Positions 36,500 to 46,530 are shown, numbered from the stretch's first letter. The stretch is DNA of 64,000 nucleotides from Sphingobacterium multivorum (GCF_039511225.1 NZ_CP154261.1:744001-808000); one strand, 5' to 3'. Notes: generated by a model from the letters alone, not told the origin. Numbers and translations: made by a program.

Positions 36500-37924
36500 T
36501 TACTTCAGGACATCCAATAGTTTAAACATTTGCTGACGCATGCTGGACGCCGCTCCTGCATAGTTGTTGACCAGTAAAGTATAAGTAAACGACTGCCCTG
36601 TTTTATTGGTATGCACACCTGTATAACCAAGTACGCCGCCAATTGTTCCACTTTTCATCTTCATATTGTTATAGGTGGGAAGACTTTCGTAGAAGGCAGG
36701 ATACCAACTCTGTTTTTGTGCATACTGCATAATCTTATTCATCGCTGATGTAGTCACTCGATTTTGAGGCGAGAGTCCCGAACCGTCCATACTATTGAGT
36801 TCACTGGATTTTATGCCTAATTTGGCATTCCAATATTTTTGTACATAATACGCGCCATCTTCGGTGCCCGTTTTCCCAGCTGTTGTATAAGCAATCGCTT
36901 TCAACAAGGCCTCCCCGTAAAGGTTGATACTCTTTTGGTTAAACCAGTAGACGATTTTATCTAAGGTCGGAGATAAATGGATATCGAGGGTCTGTTTTTT
37001 TGAAATATCAACTGAATCCATCTTGGTCCCGGTAGCAGGTAGTTCGCTGGCGGTAATACCGTTGTTACTTAGTACTTCATTTAATTGATAAGCGAGATCA
37101 TAGGCCGGGTCTGGCGAAGAGAGCTCGATTGTTTTCTTGAGGTCCTGTCCATAGGTGCCGCGCACAAATATCTTGGTTGAATAGGGGGCAGCGTAGGCGT
37201 ACACATTGTCACCACTTCCTGTTTTGCCTGTGGTCGTTTCATTGATAATTTCCAGATACGGAACTGGTGTTGTGTAATTGGCGATTTCAGCTTTAGCTCC
37301 GACTTTGGTGCTTGGCAGAAAATTTATGCCAAAGGCATTTTCACACCAATTGAGGGAAGAAATTCCAGCACCATAGTAATTGCCCATGTCGGTCCAGATC
37401 CAGCCCCCTGGAAGCTGGTTGCCATTGTAAAGCCGGTCATCGGCGATGATTGCGCCATTTATACTTTTAATACCGGCATTCTGGACTGCTGTAAGCCACT
37501 TGTTCAGTATCGTTGTTGCTTGAGTCTCCGGGTAGCGGGCGCTGCCGAGGGTAGGATCTCCCGTACCTGTCACTATAATATTTCCGTTTAACACTCCGTT
37601 CTCATCGATTTCACCTGTATAATACAGGGTTGTTTTGAACTGAAAATTCTTGCCCAGGAAGTCCAAGGCCGTAGCCGAAGTGATGACCTTCATGGTGGAG
37701 GCGGTCGCCAATCCGACGTTCTCATTTGCTGCGAATACAGTCTGGCCTGTTTTTGCGTCGAAAACGGTCAATGAGCTCAAACCATTTCTGAGGTTTTCCT
37801 GATTTTGAAATTGCGTGAATGCATCCTGAATTTTACTACGAAGATCCTGCGCATATACTGGCGTAGCAACGGTCGTTAACGTGTAGGCAGAAAAAGCAAT
37901 GGCACTTAGCACAAATTGGTTCAT
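36500..37924 (-). CDS. dacB: D-alanyl-D-alanine carboxypeptidase/endopeptidase, PBP4 type
   Basis: 474 residues. Signal peptide to about residue 25 (VYAQ), then peptidase family S13 motifs: SxxK as S76-T-M-K79, SxN as SSLN within GAGISSLNWCEN (near 190), and the KTG-type motif as MKSGT near residue 415. The extra domain between SxxK and SxN is of normal size. It trims or cleaves peptide cross-links in peptidoglycan in the periplasm. Monocistronic, divergent from the Xaa-Pro aminopeptidase gene. Confidence 0.92.
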   Translation of the reverse strand: MNQFVLSAIAFSAYTLTTVATPVYAQDLRSKIQDAFTQFQNQENLRNGLSSLTVFDAKTGQTVFAANENVGLATASTMKVITSATALDFLGKNFQFKTTLYYTGEIDENGVLNGNIIVTGTGDPTLGSARYPETQATTILNKWLTAVQNAGIKSINGAIIADDRLYNGNQLPGGWIWTDMGNYYGAGISSLNWCENAFGINFLPSTKVGAKAEIANYTTPVPYLEIINETTTGKTGSGDNVYAYAAPYSTKIFVRGTYGQDLKKTIELSSPDPAYDLAYQLNEVLSNNGITASELPATGTKMDSVDISKKQTLDIHLSPTLDKIVYWFNQKSINLYGEALLKAIAYTTAGKTGTEDGAYYVQKYWNAKLGIKSSELNSMDGSGLSPQNRVTTSAMNKIMQYAQKQSWYPAFYESLPTYNNMKMKSGTIGGVLGYTGVHTNKTGQSFTYTLLVNNYAGAASSMRQQMFKLLDVLK

Positions 37925-38158
37925 ATATCATGTTTTATAGTCCTATGGTATATCCAGCTTATCTTCGATAAGCTTGTTGACACGGTTATTTTTTATTCGT
38001 GTTTGAAAATCATGGATATTCCTTTGGATGTATTGTCATTACTGGGACGCTGCCAATTTTAGGGAAAAGCGTCCGCTGTAGTTCGTTTGTTTTATTTGGC
38101 TTAAAGTTAGGCATTCGACCCTAAAAAATCCTAACTTGCATAAAATTGTATAGACGAC

Positions 38159-39934
38159 ATGAAGCATATCGAAAAATTAGCTGCCATTCGTGAGGCGATG
38201 AAGGTTCAGGGAATCGATGGATATATCATTCCATCTTCAGATCCTCATATTAGTGAATATCTACCGGAGCGTTATAAATGTATTGCCTGGGCGTCTGGTT
38301 TTACCGGATCAGCAGGGACGTTGGCAATCACACAGGATTTTGCCGGCCTTTGGACCGATTCTCGTTATTTTGTCCAAGCAGCAGAGCAATTGGCGGGAAC
38401 AGGCTTTGAATTGGTGAAATTGAAAGTGCAAGGTGCAGCGGAGTATGCAGATTGGTTGGGCGAACAGTTGGGCGCTGGTGCTAAAGTTGCTTTTGACGGC
38501 AATCTCGCTTCTTTATTAGTGGCTCAATCTGTTCAGCATACTTTGGAGCCTTTGGAGATCAAAGTAGATGGTCATGTTGACCTGTTGTCGTCATTATGGG
38601 AAGGACGACCAGCGCTGCCTAAGGCACAGGCCTACCTGCTGGGTGAAAATATTACGGGACAGTCGACGGTTTCTAAAATTGAAGCTGTTCGTGCGGAGAT
38701 GAAAAAGAATAGAACGGAAGCTCATCTGATCTCATCTTTGGATGACTTGGCCTGGTTATTAAACATCCGTGGTCAAGATGTACCATGTAACCCTGTTGTT
38801 TTGGGATTTGTATTTATTACCCCAGAAAATGCAACGCTTTATATCGAACCTTCGAAGTTGACAACTCAGGCAACTGAAGAACTTAAAGGCTATGGAGTAA
38901 GTGTTTCGGCTTATGAAGATATTTTTAAAGCGATTCCTTCATTGGATGTTGCTTCAATTTTAATTGATCCTAAACGTACCTGTTTTGCTGTTTACGATAG
39001 CATACCTAAACAGGTTAAGATTGTTGAGAAAATAAACCCCTCGACAAGTTTAAAAGCGATTAAGAACAAGGTTGAAGTTGAAAATAACCGCCATACCTTT
39101 GTGAAAGACGGTATAGCGTTGACGCGTTTCTTCAAATGGTTGGAAGAAAATGTCTCCTCTGGTGAGCTTTCCGAATTATCTATTGCGGAGAAATTACGTG
39201 GATTTCGCGAAAGTCAAGATGGTTTTGTCGACGTCTCATTCACGACAATTGCGGGATACTTGGATCACGGTGCCCTACCGCATTATTCAGCCAATGAAAA
39301 ATCGAACTATATATTACAACCTAAAGGTTTACTATTGGTCGATTCTGGCGGACAATATACTACTGGTACAACGGATATTACAAGGGTGGTAACGCTTGGT
39401 GGTCTTACGCAGGAGGAAAAAGAGGATTATACGCTTGTACTCAAGGGAACAATAGAAGGCTCTCAGGCCATTTTCCCTACTGGAACCCGCGGCTACCAGA
39501 TCGATGCCATTACGCGTCGCCCATTGTGGGAAACATTACGCAATTATGGACATGGTACAGGACATGGCGTCGGTTTCTTCCTAAACGTTCACGAGGGGCC
39601 GCAAGTGTTCAATGCAGCTGCAATAGATGTTGCTGTTGAACCAGGGATGATTACATCGATCGAGCCCGGATTGTATCGCGTAGGCAAACATGGTATCCGC
39701 ATTGAAAACCTTGTGTTGACCCGTAAAGCGGGTTCTTCCGAATTTGGAGACTTTCTGGATTTTGAGACACTAACAATATGTTATATCGCAACTGATTTAA
39801 TCGAAAAATCCCTATTGGATAAGAAACATATTGCTTGGTTGAATAACTATAATCAGTGGGTGTTTGATCAATTATCGACTCATCTTACTGCTGAGGAAAA
39901 GAATTGGTTGGCAGACAAGTGCCAGGCGATTTAA
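38159..39934 (+). CDS. Xaa-Pro aminopeptidase (M24B)
   Basis: 591 residues, the long three-domain form. Two creatinase N-like domains (about 1-300) precede the pita-bread metallopeptidase domain, with metal ligands in LLVDSGGQYTTGTTDITR (two Asp), GTGHGVGFFLNVHEGP (His), TSIEPGLY (Glu) and GIRIENLVL (Glu), and the C-terminal DUF-like helical tail. There is no signal peptide, so it is cytoplasmic. It removes N-terminal residues before proline. Followed after 63 bases by a strong terminator. Confidence 0.93.
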   Translation: MKHIEKLAAIREAMKVQGIDGYIIPSSDPHISEYLPERYKCIAWASGFTGSAGTLAITQDFAGLWTDSRYFVQAAEQLAGTGFELVKLKVQGAAEYADWLGEQLGAGAKVAFDGNLASLLVAQSVQHTLEPLEIKVDGHVDLLSSLWEGRPALPKAQAYLLGENITGQSTVSKIEAVRAEMKKNRTEAHLISSLDDLAWLLNIRGQDVPCNPVVLGFVFITPENATLYIEPSKLTTQATEELKGYGVSVSAYEDIFKAIPSLDVASILIDPKRTCFAVYDSIPKQVKIVEKINPSTSLKAIKNKVEVENNRHTFVKDGIALTRFFKWLEENVSSGELSELSIAEKLRGFRESQDGFVDVSFTTIAGYLDHGALPHYSANEKSNYILQPKGLLLVDSGGQYTTGTTDITRVVTLGGLTQEEKEDYTLVLKGTIEGSQAIFPTGTRGYQIDAITRRPLWETLRNYGHGTGHGVGFFLNVHEGPQVFNAAAIDVAVEPGMITSIEPGLYRVGKHGIRIENLVLTRKAGSSEFGDFLDFETLTICYIATDLIEKSLLDKKHIAWLNNYNQWVFDQLSTHLTAEEKNWLADKCQAI

Positions 39935-39997
39935 CACTCAAAAGAGATAACGACAGTGGTTATCCGCTGGGCACAACACGAAGTTGCCAACATAAAC

Positions 39998-40042
39998 GGC
40001 CCCCCACTCATTAGGTAAAAAAGGTTTGGGGGGCCTTTTTTT
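39998..40042 (+). terminator. Strong terminator between convergent genes
   Basis: GC-rich stem GGCCCCCCA (39998-40006) with TGGGGGGCC (40027-40035) and seven T. The T-run overlaps the stop codon (40041-40043) of the convergent response regulator by two bases, so the two genes share their 3' boundary. Confidence 0.9.
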
Positions 40043-40448
40043 AATCGGGTTTTTTCAAAATCTCATAAATGGATTCTTTTCCAAAAGGTTTCAGAATAAA
40101 ACCGCTTATAAAAGGGTAATTTGCCAGTTGCTCCTGATCGTTTTTGCTCGTGGAGGAACTGACAATAAAAATGTTGGTTTGCTTGATGAAGTCGGTCCGG
40201 TTTTCAAGCACATCCATTAACTCCCAACCAGTCATAAATGGCATATTGATGTCCACAAAGAGTATTGCTGGCATCAACGACTGGCTGAGGTCATTGTTAT
40301 CCAAAAAATCCAATGCGTCCAGGGCATTTTGGAAGGAATGAAAGTCAATCTCGTATTCGGTAAATCCCTGTAGCATATGGGCGAAAATAGTCCGTAAAAT
40401 GGCATTATCATCAATGAGAATGATCGTTCTTTTGGTTTCAGGAGTCAT
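40041..40448 (-). CDS. Single-domain response regulator (CheY-like)
   Basis: 135 residues, one receiver domain and no output domain. Acidic pair DD near 13-14 (IILIDDNAI), phospho-acceptor Asp in ILFVDINMPFM, Ser-Ser in FIVSSSTSK and the conserved Lys in ILKPFG. It would take a phosphate from a histidine kinase and act by protein contact. The multi-PAS kinase gene lies upstream in the same direction with a 159-base gap and is the obvious partner. Confidence 0.9.
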   Translation of the reverse strand: MTPETKRTIILIDDNAILRTIFAHMLQGFTEYEIDFHSFQNALDALDFLDNNDLSQSLMPAILFVDINMPFMTGWELMDVLENRTDFIKQTNIFIVSSSTSKNDQEQLANYPFISGFILKPFGKESIYEILKKPD

Positions 40449-40607
40449 GGTCTTTTTGATTAATAATTGTTTTTCATCGTGTCAATAAACCTCATCTTCG
40501 TTTTGATTGACAGCGCAGTTTTTCTTTCACTCTTTTATTTATGAGATCACGCTGTCCAGGATCGTAGCAGTTATTTTCTGCTAACAGGATTGAACGCTGA
40601 TTTTTTA

Positions 40608-42503
40608 TTATAGCTGTATCAGCGGATCTGTATATGCTTTTTCTAAAAATTTGACATAAAAGGTGCTACCCGAATCGATTTTACTTTGTACATCGATCTT
40701 TCCGCCCAATGATTCGATCTGATATCTAATGAGGAACAATCCGACACCTTTACTCTCAAATCCACGGTGAAAAACCTTTTTGAACATAAACAGCTCCGAT
40801 TTGTATTTTGGCAAGTTAATACCCAATCCGTTGTCTTTAACCGTTAATAACGTTCCTTCTTGTTCCTGATGCGTATGTATTTCGATCTTAGGGGCTCGGT
40901 CTGTCGCTGTAAATCGGAGCGCATTACTGATGAGGTTGCTGAAAATACTTTCCAGATAAATCTTAGGATAATAAATGTCTTTTACATTGAATTCGATGGA
41001 AATTATTGCATTTTTTTGCTGTATTTCTTCCATAAATTGCTGCTGCACTTTTTTGAATATATCTAAAAAATTACATTGTTCATAAATCAGTGAATTGTTT
41101 GATTTGATATCAAGTATTCCGTCCAAATTATGTAACGTTTCAGTCAGATCGTCACTGCTAGTATGCAGCAGGTTCATAAAATCAGCCTTTATTTTTTCAT
41201 CATGCGTTAACTTAATTTCGGCAATAAGCATCTGTATATTGCTGAGTGGGCCTTTTAGGTCATGAGCGAGGATGTTCGCAAATTCTTCCAGTTGCCGTAT
41301 TTTGGTTTCAAGATCTATTTTGACTAAATCCGATTCAATTTTTTGCCTTTTTAGGATTTCGATATTCTTTTTTGATTCGGAAATATCCTGAACCTGGACG
41401 ATGAGAAATTGTGCGGTATTGGTATTATCAAAAACTGCCGCAACCGTTACAGAACACCATACAAAATGGCCTAATTTATGTATATAGCGTTTTTGAAGCG
41501 TAAATGCGTCGATTTCACCCCTGACAAGTTTTTCTCTAAGTTCAACATCTTTGTTTATATCATCGGGGTGCGTCCTATCAGTAAACTTGGTTTTCGACAT
41601 TTCTTCATGCGAATAACCAAGAATTTTGGTTAACATATTATTGGATTCTATGGAGTAGCCTTCGAGACTTGTCAATGAAATTCCCAGACCTGATAAATAA
41701 AATGCTTGATTAAACTTGTGTTCATTGAATTTACTTTTTTCATTGGACTCGACTTGTTTTGTAATGTCGGAAATAACCAGGGCTACCCGGTTCTGAGCCC
41801 TATGTATGGGTTTAATCTGTAAACGATACCATTTGTCCTTGTGCTCGTTTAAATTGGATTGAAAATCCATCTTAAGTTCGCGGTCCAATTTTAATGAATT
41901 TTGTATTAATTGGACAGTGGGTATAGCAAGATCTGGCGGAAAGAGTTCTGTGAGACTCTTGTTTAGAAATTCTTCGGGACTGTAGAACAAGAGATCTGGA
42001 TTGTTGGTCCAGTAGTTTTTAAATACCCCGGCATCGGTTACCTCAAATACGAGATCATTTAATGAGGCAACAAGCAATTGAAGTTGGTGTTGCTTATCTT
42101 CCAGGACGCGGTTTTTATTGACCAATTTCGATACATCTATTAATGAAATTAAAAGACCTTTTTTATTGTCTTCTATCATAACATGAACATCGAATTGATA
42201 CCATTTAAACTCTTGATCCTTTTTTCGTCCTAGGATAATTTCATTTTGGTCTTGGTTTTTGGAAAGAGCAGTAAAAAATGGCGTTTCTGAAGGCGACAAT
42301 ACCGAAAGATCATCTGCTCTGTAAAACGTAATTAATTGATGTATTTTGTAGGTATCTGCCGTACTATCGAGGTCTAAAAGTTCTTGAGCCCTTTTGTTGA
42401 ATAGTAAAATAGTGCCATCATCTGTGGTCGTGATTGTTCCCTCCAACCTTGTATTTACAGTTTGATCAAAAAGCATAGATAAAGAGTCCCGCTGCTGATG
42501 CAT
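40608..42503 (-). CDS. Soluble multi-PAS sensor histidine kinase
   Basis: 631 residues, no membrane segment. Three PAS domains (about 15-125, 135-250 and 265-390; the third has the clear YSHEEM...HPDD pattern with a PAC-like end). Then a HisKA-type dimerisation region with the H-box EFANILAHDLKGPLSN and an ATPase domain with N-box NLISNALRF, G1 VKDNGLGIN and G2 KGVGLFLIRYQIE. It autophosphorylates in response to a cytoplasmic signal and should pass the phosphate to the adjacent CheY-like regulator. The ligand of the PAS domains is unknown. Confidence 0.92.
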   Translation of the reverse strand: MHQQRDSLSMLFDQTVNTRLEGTITTTDDGTILLFNKRAQELLDLDSTADTYKIHQLITFYRADDLSVLSPSETPFFTALSKNQDQNEIILGRKKDQEFKWYQFDVHVMIEDNKKGLLISLIDVSKLVNKNRVLEDKQHQLQLLVASLNDLVFEVTDAGVFKNYWTNNPDLLFYSPEEFLNKSLTELFPPDLAIPTVQLIQNSLKLDRELKMDFQSNLNEHKDKWYRLQIKPIHRAQNRVALVISDITKQVESNEKSKFNEHKFNQAFYLSGLGISLTSLEGYSIESNNMLTKILGYSHEEMSKTKFTDRTHPDDINKDVELREKLVRGEIDAFTLQKRYIHKLGHFVWCSVTVAAVFDNTNTAQFLIVQVQDISESKKNIEILKRQKIESDLVKIDLETKIRQLEEFANILAHDLKGPLSNIQMLIAEIKLTHDEKIKADFMNLLHTSSDDLTETLHNLDGILDIKSNNSLIYEQCNFLDIFKKVQQQFMEEIQQKNAIISIEFNVKDIYYPKIYLESIFSNLISNALRFTATDRAPKIEIHTHQEQEGTLLTVKDNGLGINLPKYKSELFMFKKVFHRGFESKGVGLFLIRYQIESLGGKIDVQSKIDSGSTFYVKFLEKAYTDPLIQL

Positions 42504-42633
42504 TATTCAACCATATTTAGGGTTAATTTTCTCATTTAAAAGTATAAGCAACTCATTGAGTACTTAATTTGCAAAATTGGTAACTTTTACCCCAAAATAA
42601 TAAATAAATATTAAAATATGTAACTTTTTATAT

Positions 42634-42689
42634 AAAATACTAGCAGGTATATTGTTATGCATACATAACAATATACCTGCTAGTATTTT
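42634..42689 (-). terminator. 26-bp perfect inverted repeat, terminator of the PUL transcript
   Basis: Arms 42634-42659 and 42664-42689 are perfect complements separated by 4 bases. The outer ends are AAAA/TTTT, so a T-run closes the stem on either strand. It lies 27 bases after the fucosidase stop and about 130 bases upstream of the histidine kinase start. A terminator is the simplest reading; stem length is far above what is needed. Confidence 0.7.
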
Positions 42690-42716
42690 ACCTCTTCTGT
42701 GCCTAAGACCTTCTGT

Positions 42717-44510
42717 CTAATTCTTAATTTTTTCTAGCCACATCCAGTTGAACCAAAGTGGTTGTACTTGTTTACTATTAAAGGTGATGATATACTTTCC
42801 GGGCTTATCGAATTTAAATTTGCCGATGCGGTTTTCGACAAATTCTTCTGTATAATTGTTTTCATTGGGCTCGACCACCATTTTGTTTGTAGGAGCAAAA
42901 CTTCCTTCCAACCGCTGATTGGTCGTGCTGACTTCAAAAACACTGTTTTCTTTATTGGGATTATGTGCTGAAAAATCGAGTGAGTAGACGCCAGCTTCGG
43001 GGATGGTTACCTCCCAATCGATCTTAGTATCCCCCGTCAGGATCGCATGCGTTGGATTTTTGCCGTTATAGCGTACAATTTTGAGTCCTTGGTTCAGGCT
43101 ATTGGTTGATTTCAATGAAAAGCCACCAAAGGTTGATTCTGAGACCGTATTTTTGTCTAGTTCCACCGGCCCATTAAAGGTTAATTTAACTTCTGAAACA
43201 TAATGATCCGGCTGCGCGTCAGGCAATTGGATATGGATTAAACTGAGACTCTGATCAAATTTTAGTGCCGTTGATACACTTCCCTTCATCAGGGAAACCT
43301 GTTCTGGTGTCGATTTGATTCCTGTAATCCGAAGTGTATGGTCTAAGGGCCAATTAAAGACGTGTGCATACACGACTGTTTTTTGCCCTTCTTTTTTGGT
43401 TGTCAGGTAACCCCAATCGAACTGGTTGTTTTTTAGATCAAGGCCGGTGCTGCCGTAGATGCCTTCTCCGTATGTGTTTAGCCAATTTCCGACTTCGTGC
43501 AGACGACTGACACTTTCGTAGGGCACTGTTCCATTGGCACGTGGTCCGATATTTAAGGTGAACCCGCCGTTGAGACTTACATTGGAGATTAAGGACTGGA
43601 AAATTTGACTGGTTGATTTCCATTCATTTTCCTGGCCATTGTATCCCCAAGAATGGGCAATCGTCCCAGGGGTTTCCCAGGGATGGTTAATATAATTGCT
43701 GCCAAATTGGTTGTCACCTAATGTCTCGAAATCCACATTCTCTGCATCCGTAGGAAGACCTAGACGTGAATTAATCAGGCAATTAGGTTGAAGTTCACGG
43801 ATAAGTTTGACAACTTGAAGTAATTGTTCTTTTTTAATAATAGATTTTTGATAAGGGATCCACATGTCGAACCATATCAATGCAATATCGCCATAATTGG
43901 TCATCAGTTCGCGCAGTTGAGGGATGACTTTTTCTTGCCAATATTGATTGTATTGGGCATCGGTAACATGTCCCGACAGCTCCTGCTGATGGTTCCAACC
44001 GTATGGATGTTCCCAGTCAATCCAATGTGAATAATAAAAACCCAATTTCATGCCGTGCTTTCTACAGGCTACTGCAATATCTTTGATGACATCCCGATTG
44101 GAACCACTCAATTGTGGAAGGCTATAATGACCAACTTTTGTGTCCCAAAGAGCAACACCATCGTGATGTTTGGCGGTGATGATAATGTATTTCATCCCAG
44201 CTTCTTTTGCTAGAAGAACCCATTGCTCAGGATCTATTTTACTCCAGTCGAAACGTTTTGCCAAGGTACCGTATTCTTCTTTGGAGACGCGGTTGCGATA
44301 TCTTAACCACTCGGCATAGTTATTCATATAACGCAAAGGTTCGCCCTTCCACATGCCTTCAGCAGCACTGTATAGTCCCCAATGAATGAACATGCCAAAG
44401 CGGGCATCTTTAAACCATGAGGCTTTTTCAGAAGTTTGTGCAAATAGTTTGGCCGAAATACTGAATAGCAATAATGACAGAATCAGTAGTCGCTTGATTG
44501 ATGGTATCAT
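42717..44510 (-). CDS. Alpha-L-fucosidase, glycoside hydrolase family 29
   Basis: 597 residues. Signal peptide to about residue 25. GH29 catalytic barrel with ARFGMFIHWGLYS, ITAKHHDGVALWDT, GFYYSHWIDW and the nucleophile Asp215 in ALIWFDMW. A C-terminal region (about 460-597) of beta-rich sequence (VTIPEAGVYSLDFSAHNP, GKFKFDKPGKYIITF, WFNWMWLEKI) looks like a carbohydrate-binding module. The enzyme removes fucose with retention of configuration, probably in the periplasm. Last gene of the PUL; a 166-base gap with a terminator separates it from the phosphatase gene upstream. Confidence 0.92.
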   Translation of the reverse strand: MIPSIKRLLILSLLLFSISAKLFAQTSEKASWFKDARFGMFIHWGLYSAAEGMWKGEPLRYMNNYAEWLRYRNRVSKEEYGTLAKRFDWSKIDPEQWVLLAKEAGMKYIIITAKHHDGVALWDTKVGHYSLPQLSGSNRDVIKDIAVACRKHGMKLGFYYSHWIDWEHPYGWNHQQELSGHVTDAQYNQYWQEKVIPQLRELMTNYGDIALIWFDMWIPYQKSIIKKEQLLQVVKLIRELQPNCLINSRLGLPTDAENVDFETLGDNQFGSNYINHPWETPGTIAHSWGYNGQENEWKSTSQIFQSLISNVSLNGGFTLNIGPRANGTVPYESVSRLHEVGNWLNTYGEGIYGSTGLDLKNNQFDWGYLTTKKEGQKTVVYAHVFNWPLDHTLRITGIKSTPEQVSLMKGSVSTALKFDQSLSLIHIQLPDAQPDHYVSEVKLTFNGPVELDKNTVSESTFGGFSLKSTNSLNQGLKIVRYNGKNPTHAILTGDTKIDWEVTIPEAGVYSLDFSAHNPNKENSVFEVSTTNQRLEGSFAPTNKMVVEPNENNYTEEFVENRIGKFKFDKPGKYIITFNSKQVQPLWFNWMWLEKIKN

Positions 44511-44623
44511 AAAGGTTGTTCTGTTTTTTGACTTACAAGATAGGCAAAAAATCGAATATCGATCCTTAAATCGGTTTTGAAGTGGCTGTGAGGTATGGAG
44601 TGTAGTTTTTGAAAAAATTGAAA

Positions 44624-44647
44624 ACCCTTCGTATTTAAACGAAGGGT
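44624..44647 (-). terminator. Terminator after the phosphatase fusion gene
   Basis: Stem ACCCTTCGT (44624-44632) with ACGAAGGGT (44639-44647) and a T-rich tail on the minus strand (TTTTCAATTTTTTC). It may separate the fucosidase from the rest of the PUL or allow partial read-through. Confidence 0.8.
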
Positions 44648-44676
44648 CTTTGTTTAGTATTAAAGCTTTAACGCGA

Positions 44677-46530
44677 TTATTTCAAGTTAAAGGCCTGGAT
44701 AATCTTTTTAAAAACGGCTGTATTGTTGTAGATGCCAATAAAATTTTGCGCACCTGGTCCATAAGCAAAGACAGGTACCATAATATTGGTATGATCATCG
44801 CTGCTGAAATTGCCCCTAACAGTTCCCTTTTTATAATTGGCATCCAACAGGGATAGTCCTCCCGTTTCGTGATCTGCCGTGACAATGACGAGTGTTTCAC
44901 CATCTTGATCCGCAAATTTTAGGGCTTCCCCGACAAGCCGATCAAAGTCATGCTGTTCGGTAACAACATAAGGGAGATCGTTGGCATGGGCTCCATAGTC
45001 AATCTGTGCACCCTCGGCCATGATAAAGAAGCCATTTTTATTTTTAGACAAAAGCTCAATCGTTTTTGAGAGGGAAGTTTTTAGCATTTCTCCCCGTCCA
45101 TCGAGTATTCTTCTTGTCGCAGAATCCGCCAGGAGTACGAGCTGTTTGCCTGATGTCGCTTTTTCAAAATCACCTAAATTTTGCTGAAGCTGATAACCTT
45201 TTGCTGTCAGTTGCTTCATCAGCGTGTTATCCTTGTTGTTGAGGAAGCTTTCGCGACGGGATCCAACGAGAATATCCACATGGCTATTTTTGAAATCTGC
45301 CGCAATTTCCTGCGACATGGTCCGATCGATCTGATGTGCATAAAATGCAGCCGGAGTAGCATCTGTAATATCTCCCGCACTGATGATACCGCTTTTGATC
45401 CCGTGTTGAGCAAGTGTATCAGGAATAGCGCTCAACAATTTACCGTCTGCATCCACGCCAATGTAACGGTTATTGGTTTTATGTCCAGTAGCCAAAGCTG
45501 TCCCGCCCGCAGCGGAGTCTGTAAAATCCGAGTTGGATGCTTCGGTGCGCGAAAGACCAATATGTTTCATATTGATGATATTGGACTGACCAAAATTGGC
45601 ACTTAAACCTGCTTGTATTTGGGCTAAGCCCATTCCATCACCAATAAGTAAAATAACATTCTTGACCTTGCTCGTTGCACCATCATTTTTATAGGTTGGC
45701 TGATAGGGAATGTAGGCCTTTGGATTTGCGTATTCGACTTTAGCGTTGTTTAAATAGAAATTCTTAAGTGCAGTAGGGTGGTCTGTATTGATCCAGTCTA
45801 CCCCCATATGACCAAGCTCTTTCCAACTATTGGGACTATCTTTCGTAGCCCAAAAACGAAAGGGTTTACCTAATTTATGCGCTTTGTCTATTACAGATTT
45901 CATCTTTTCAAGGTCGGGCGGAGTGGGAGTCCCTTTGCCATTCCAGACAGAATACTGCTTAATATCCTGACTGATCATCCCAATATGTTTGAGCTGTGCC
46001 GGCGTATAGTCTTTTTCCGGCCTACCATCAAAATAAATCATCGATGGATAATTGTCGAACTTTTCGGGCGGTGGGATTTCACCGCTGACGACGATTTTAA
46101 TGGCGGAAGGATTTTTCTGCTGGTCGAAAACAGATTCGTTGCCCTTCAAATCGGCTAACAATTTAGACAATACCTGTTCGTAATTTTCCTTAATATCAAT
46201 CACAAGCTGCAAGGTTTGCTCAGGTTTGGCATAAGGTTTATTGCCGTTCTCCTTAAAGAAGGCAATTAAAGGGTCGATGTAAAGTTTTTTTAACGTCTTC
46301 CCTGGTTTGATTTCGCTGCTTTCATGAGCAACGTAGAGCTCTCCATTGCGGTAGAAGACGTCCGCTTCGATAGAGCCCATTCCAGCATAGTAAGCCTCCA
46401 ACAGCGGAATTTGTTGTTTGTAATCATTGTGGCTATGACCTGCATTGGCAGTCAGTTTCTGTTGTGCAGAAACTGACTGAATGCTTAGGCCGGCAAATAA
46501 CAGCCACATTAATTTAGTGTTTTTTACCAT
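44677..46530 (-). CDS. Fusion of glycerophosphodiester phosphodiesterase-like and alkaline phosphatase domains
   Basis: 617 residues. Signal peptide to about residue 23 (SVSAQQ). Residues about 27-258 form a PLC-like/GDPD barrel: GHSHNDYKQ with H32 and H34, SIEADVFY with E55 and D57, and HMGVDWINTDHP at the end. Residues about 288-617 are an alkaline phosphatase: VILLIGDGMG, nucleophile serine S339 in FTDSAAGGTALATG, AEGAQIDYGAHAND and TADHETGG. The first part could split phosphodiesters and the second release the phosphate, in the periplasm. It overlaps the stop of the SusD gene by 7 bases, so it belongs to the SusC/SusD transcript. Confidence 0.9.
   Translation of the reverse strand: MVKNTKLMWLLFAGLSIQSVSAQQKLTANAGHSHNDYKQQIPLLEAYYAGMGSIEADVFYRNGELYVAHESSEIKPGKTLKKLYIDPLIAFFKENGNKPYAKPEQTLQLVIDIKENYEQVLSKLLADLKGNESVFDQQKNPSAIKIVVSGEIPPPEKFDNYPSMIYFDGRPEKDYTPAQLKHIGMISQDIKQYSVWNGKGTPTPPDLEKMKSVIDKAHKLGKPFRFWATKDSPNSWKELGHMGVDWINTDHPTALKNFYLNNAKVEYANPKAYIPYQPTYKNDGATSKVKNVILLIGDGMGLAQIQAGLSANFGQSNIINMKHIGLSRTEASNSDFTDSAAGGTALATGHKTNNRYIGVDADGKLLSAIPDTLAQHGIKSGIISAGDITDATPAAFYAHQIDRTMSQEIAADFKNSHVDILVGSRRESFLNNKDNTLMKQLTAKGYQLQQNLGDFEKATSGKQLVLLADSATRRILDGRGEMLKTSLSKTIELLSKNKNGFFIMAEGAQIDYGAHANDLPYVVTEQHDFDRLVGEALKFADQDGETLVIVTADHETGGLSLLDANYKKGTVRGNFSSDDHTNIMVPVFAYGPGAQNFIGIYNNTAVFKKIIQAFNLK

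Noticed and set aside
42634-42689. Ends of an insertion sequence
   Set aside because: The two arms are 4 bases apart with no transposase between them; a hairpin fits better.
45181-45606. 141-residue plus-strand frame opposite the phosphatase fusion
   Set aside because: Antisense to conserved phosphatase motifs; no start signals and no recognisable domain.
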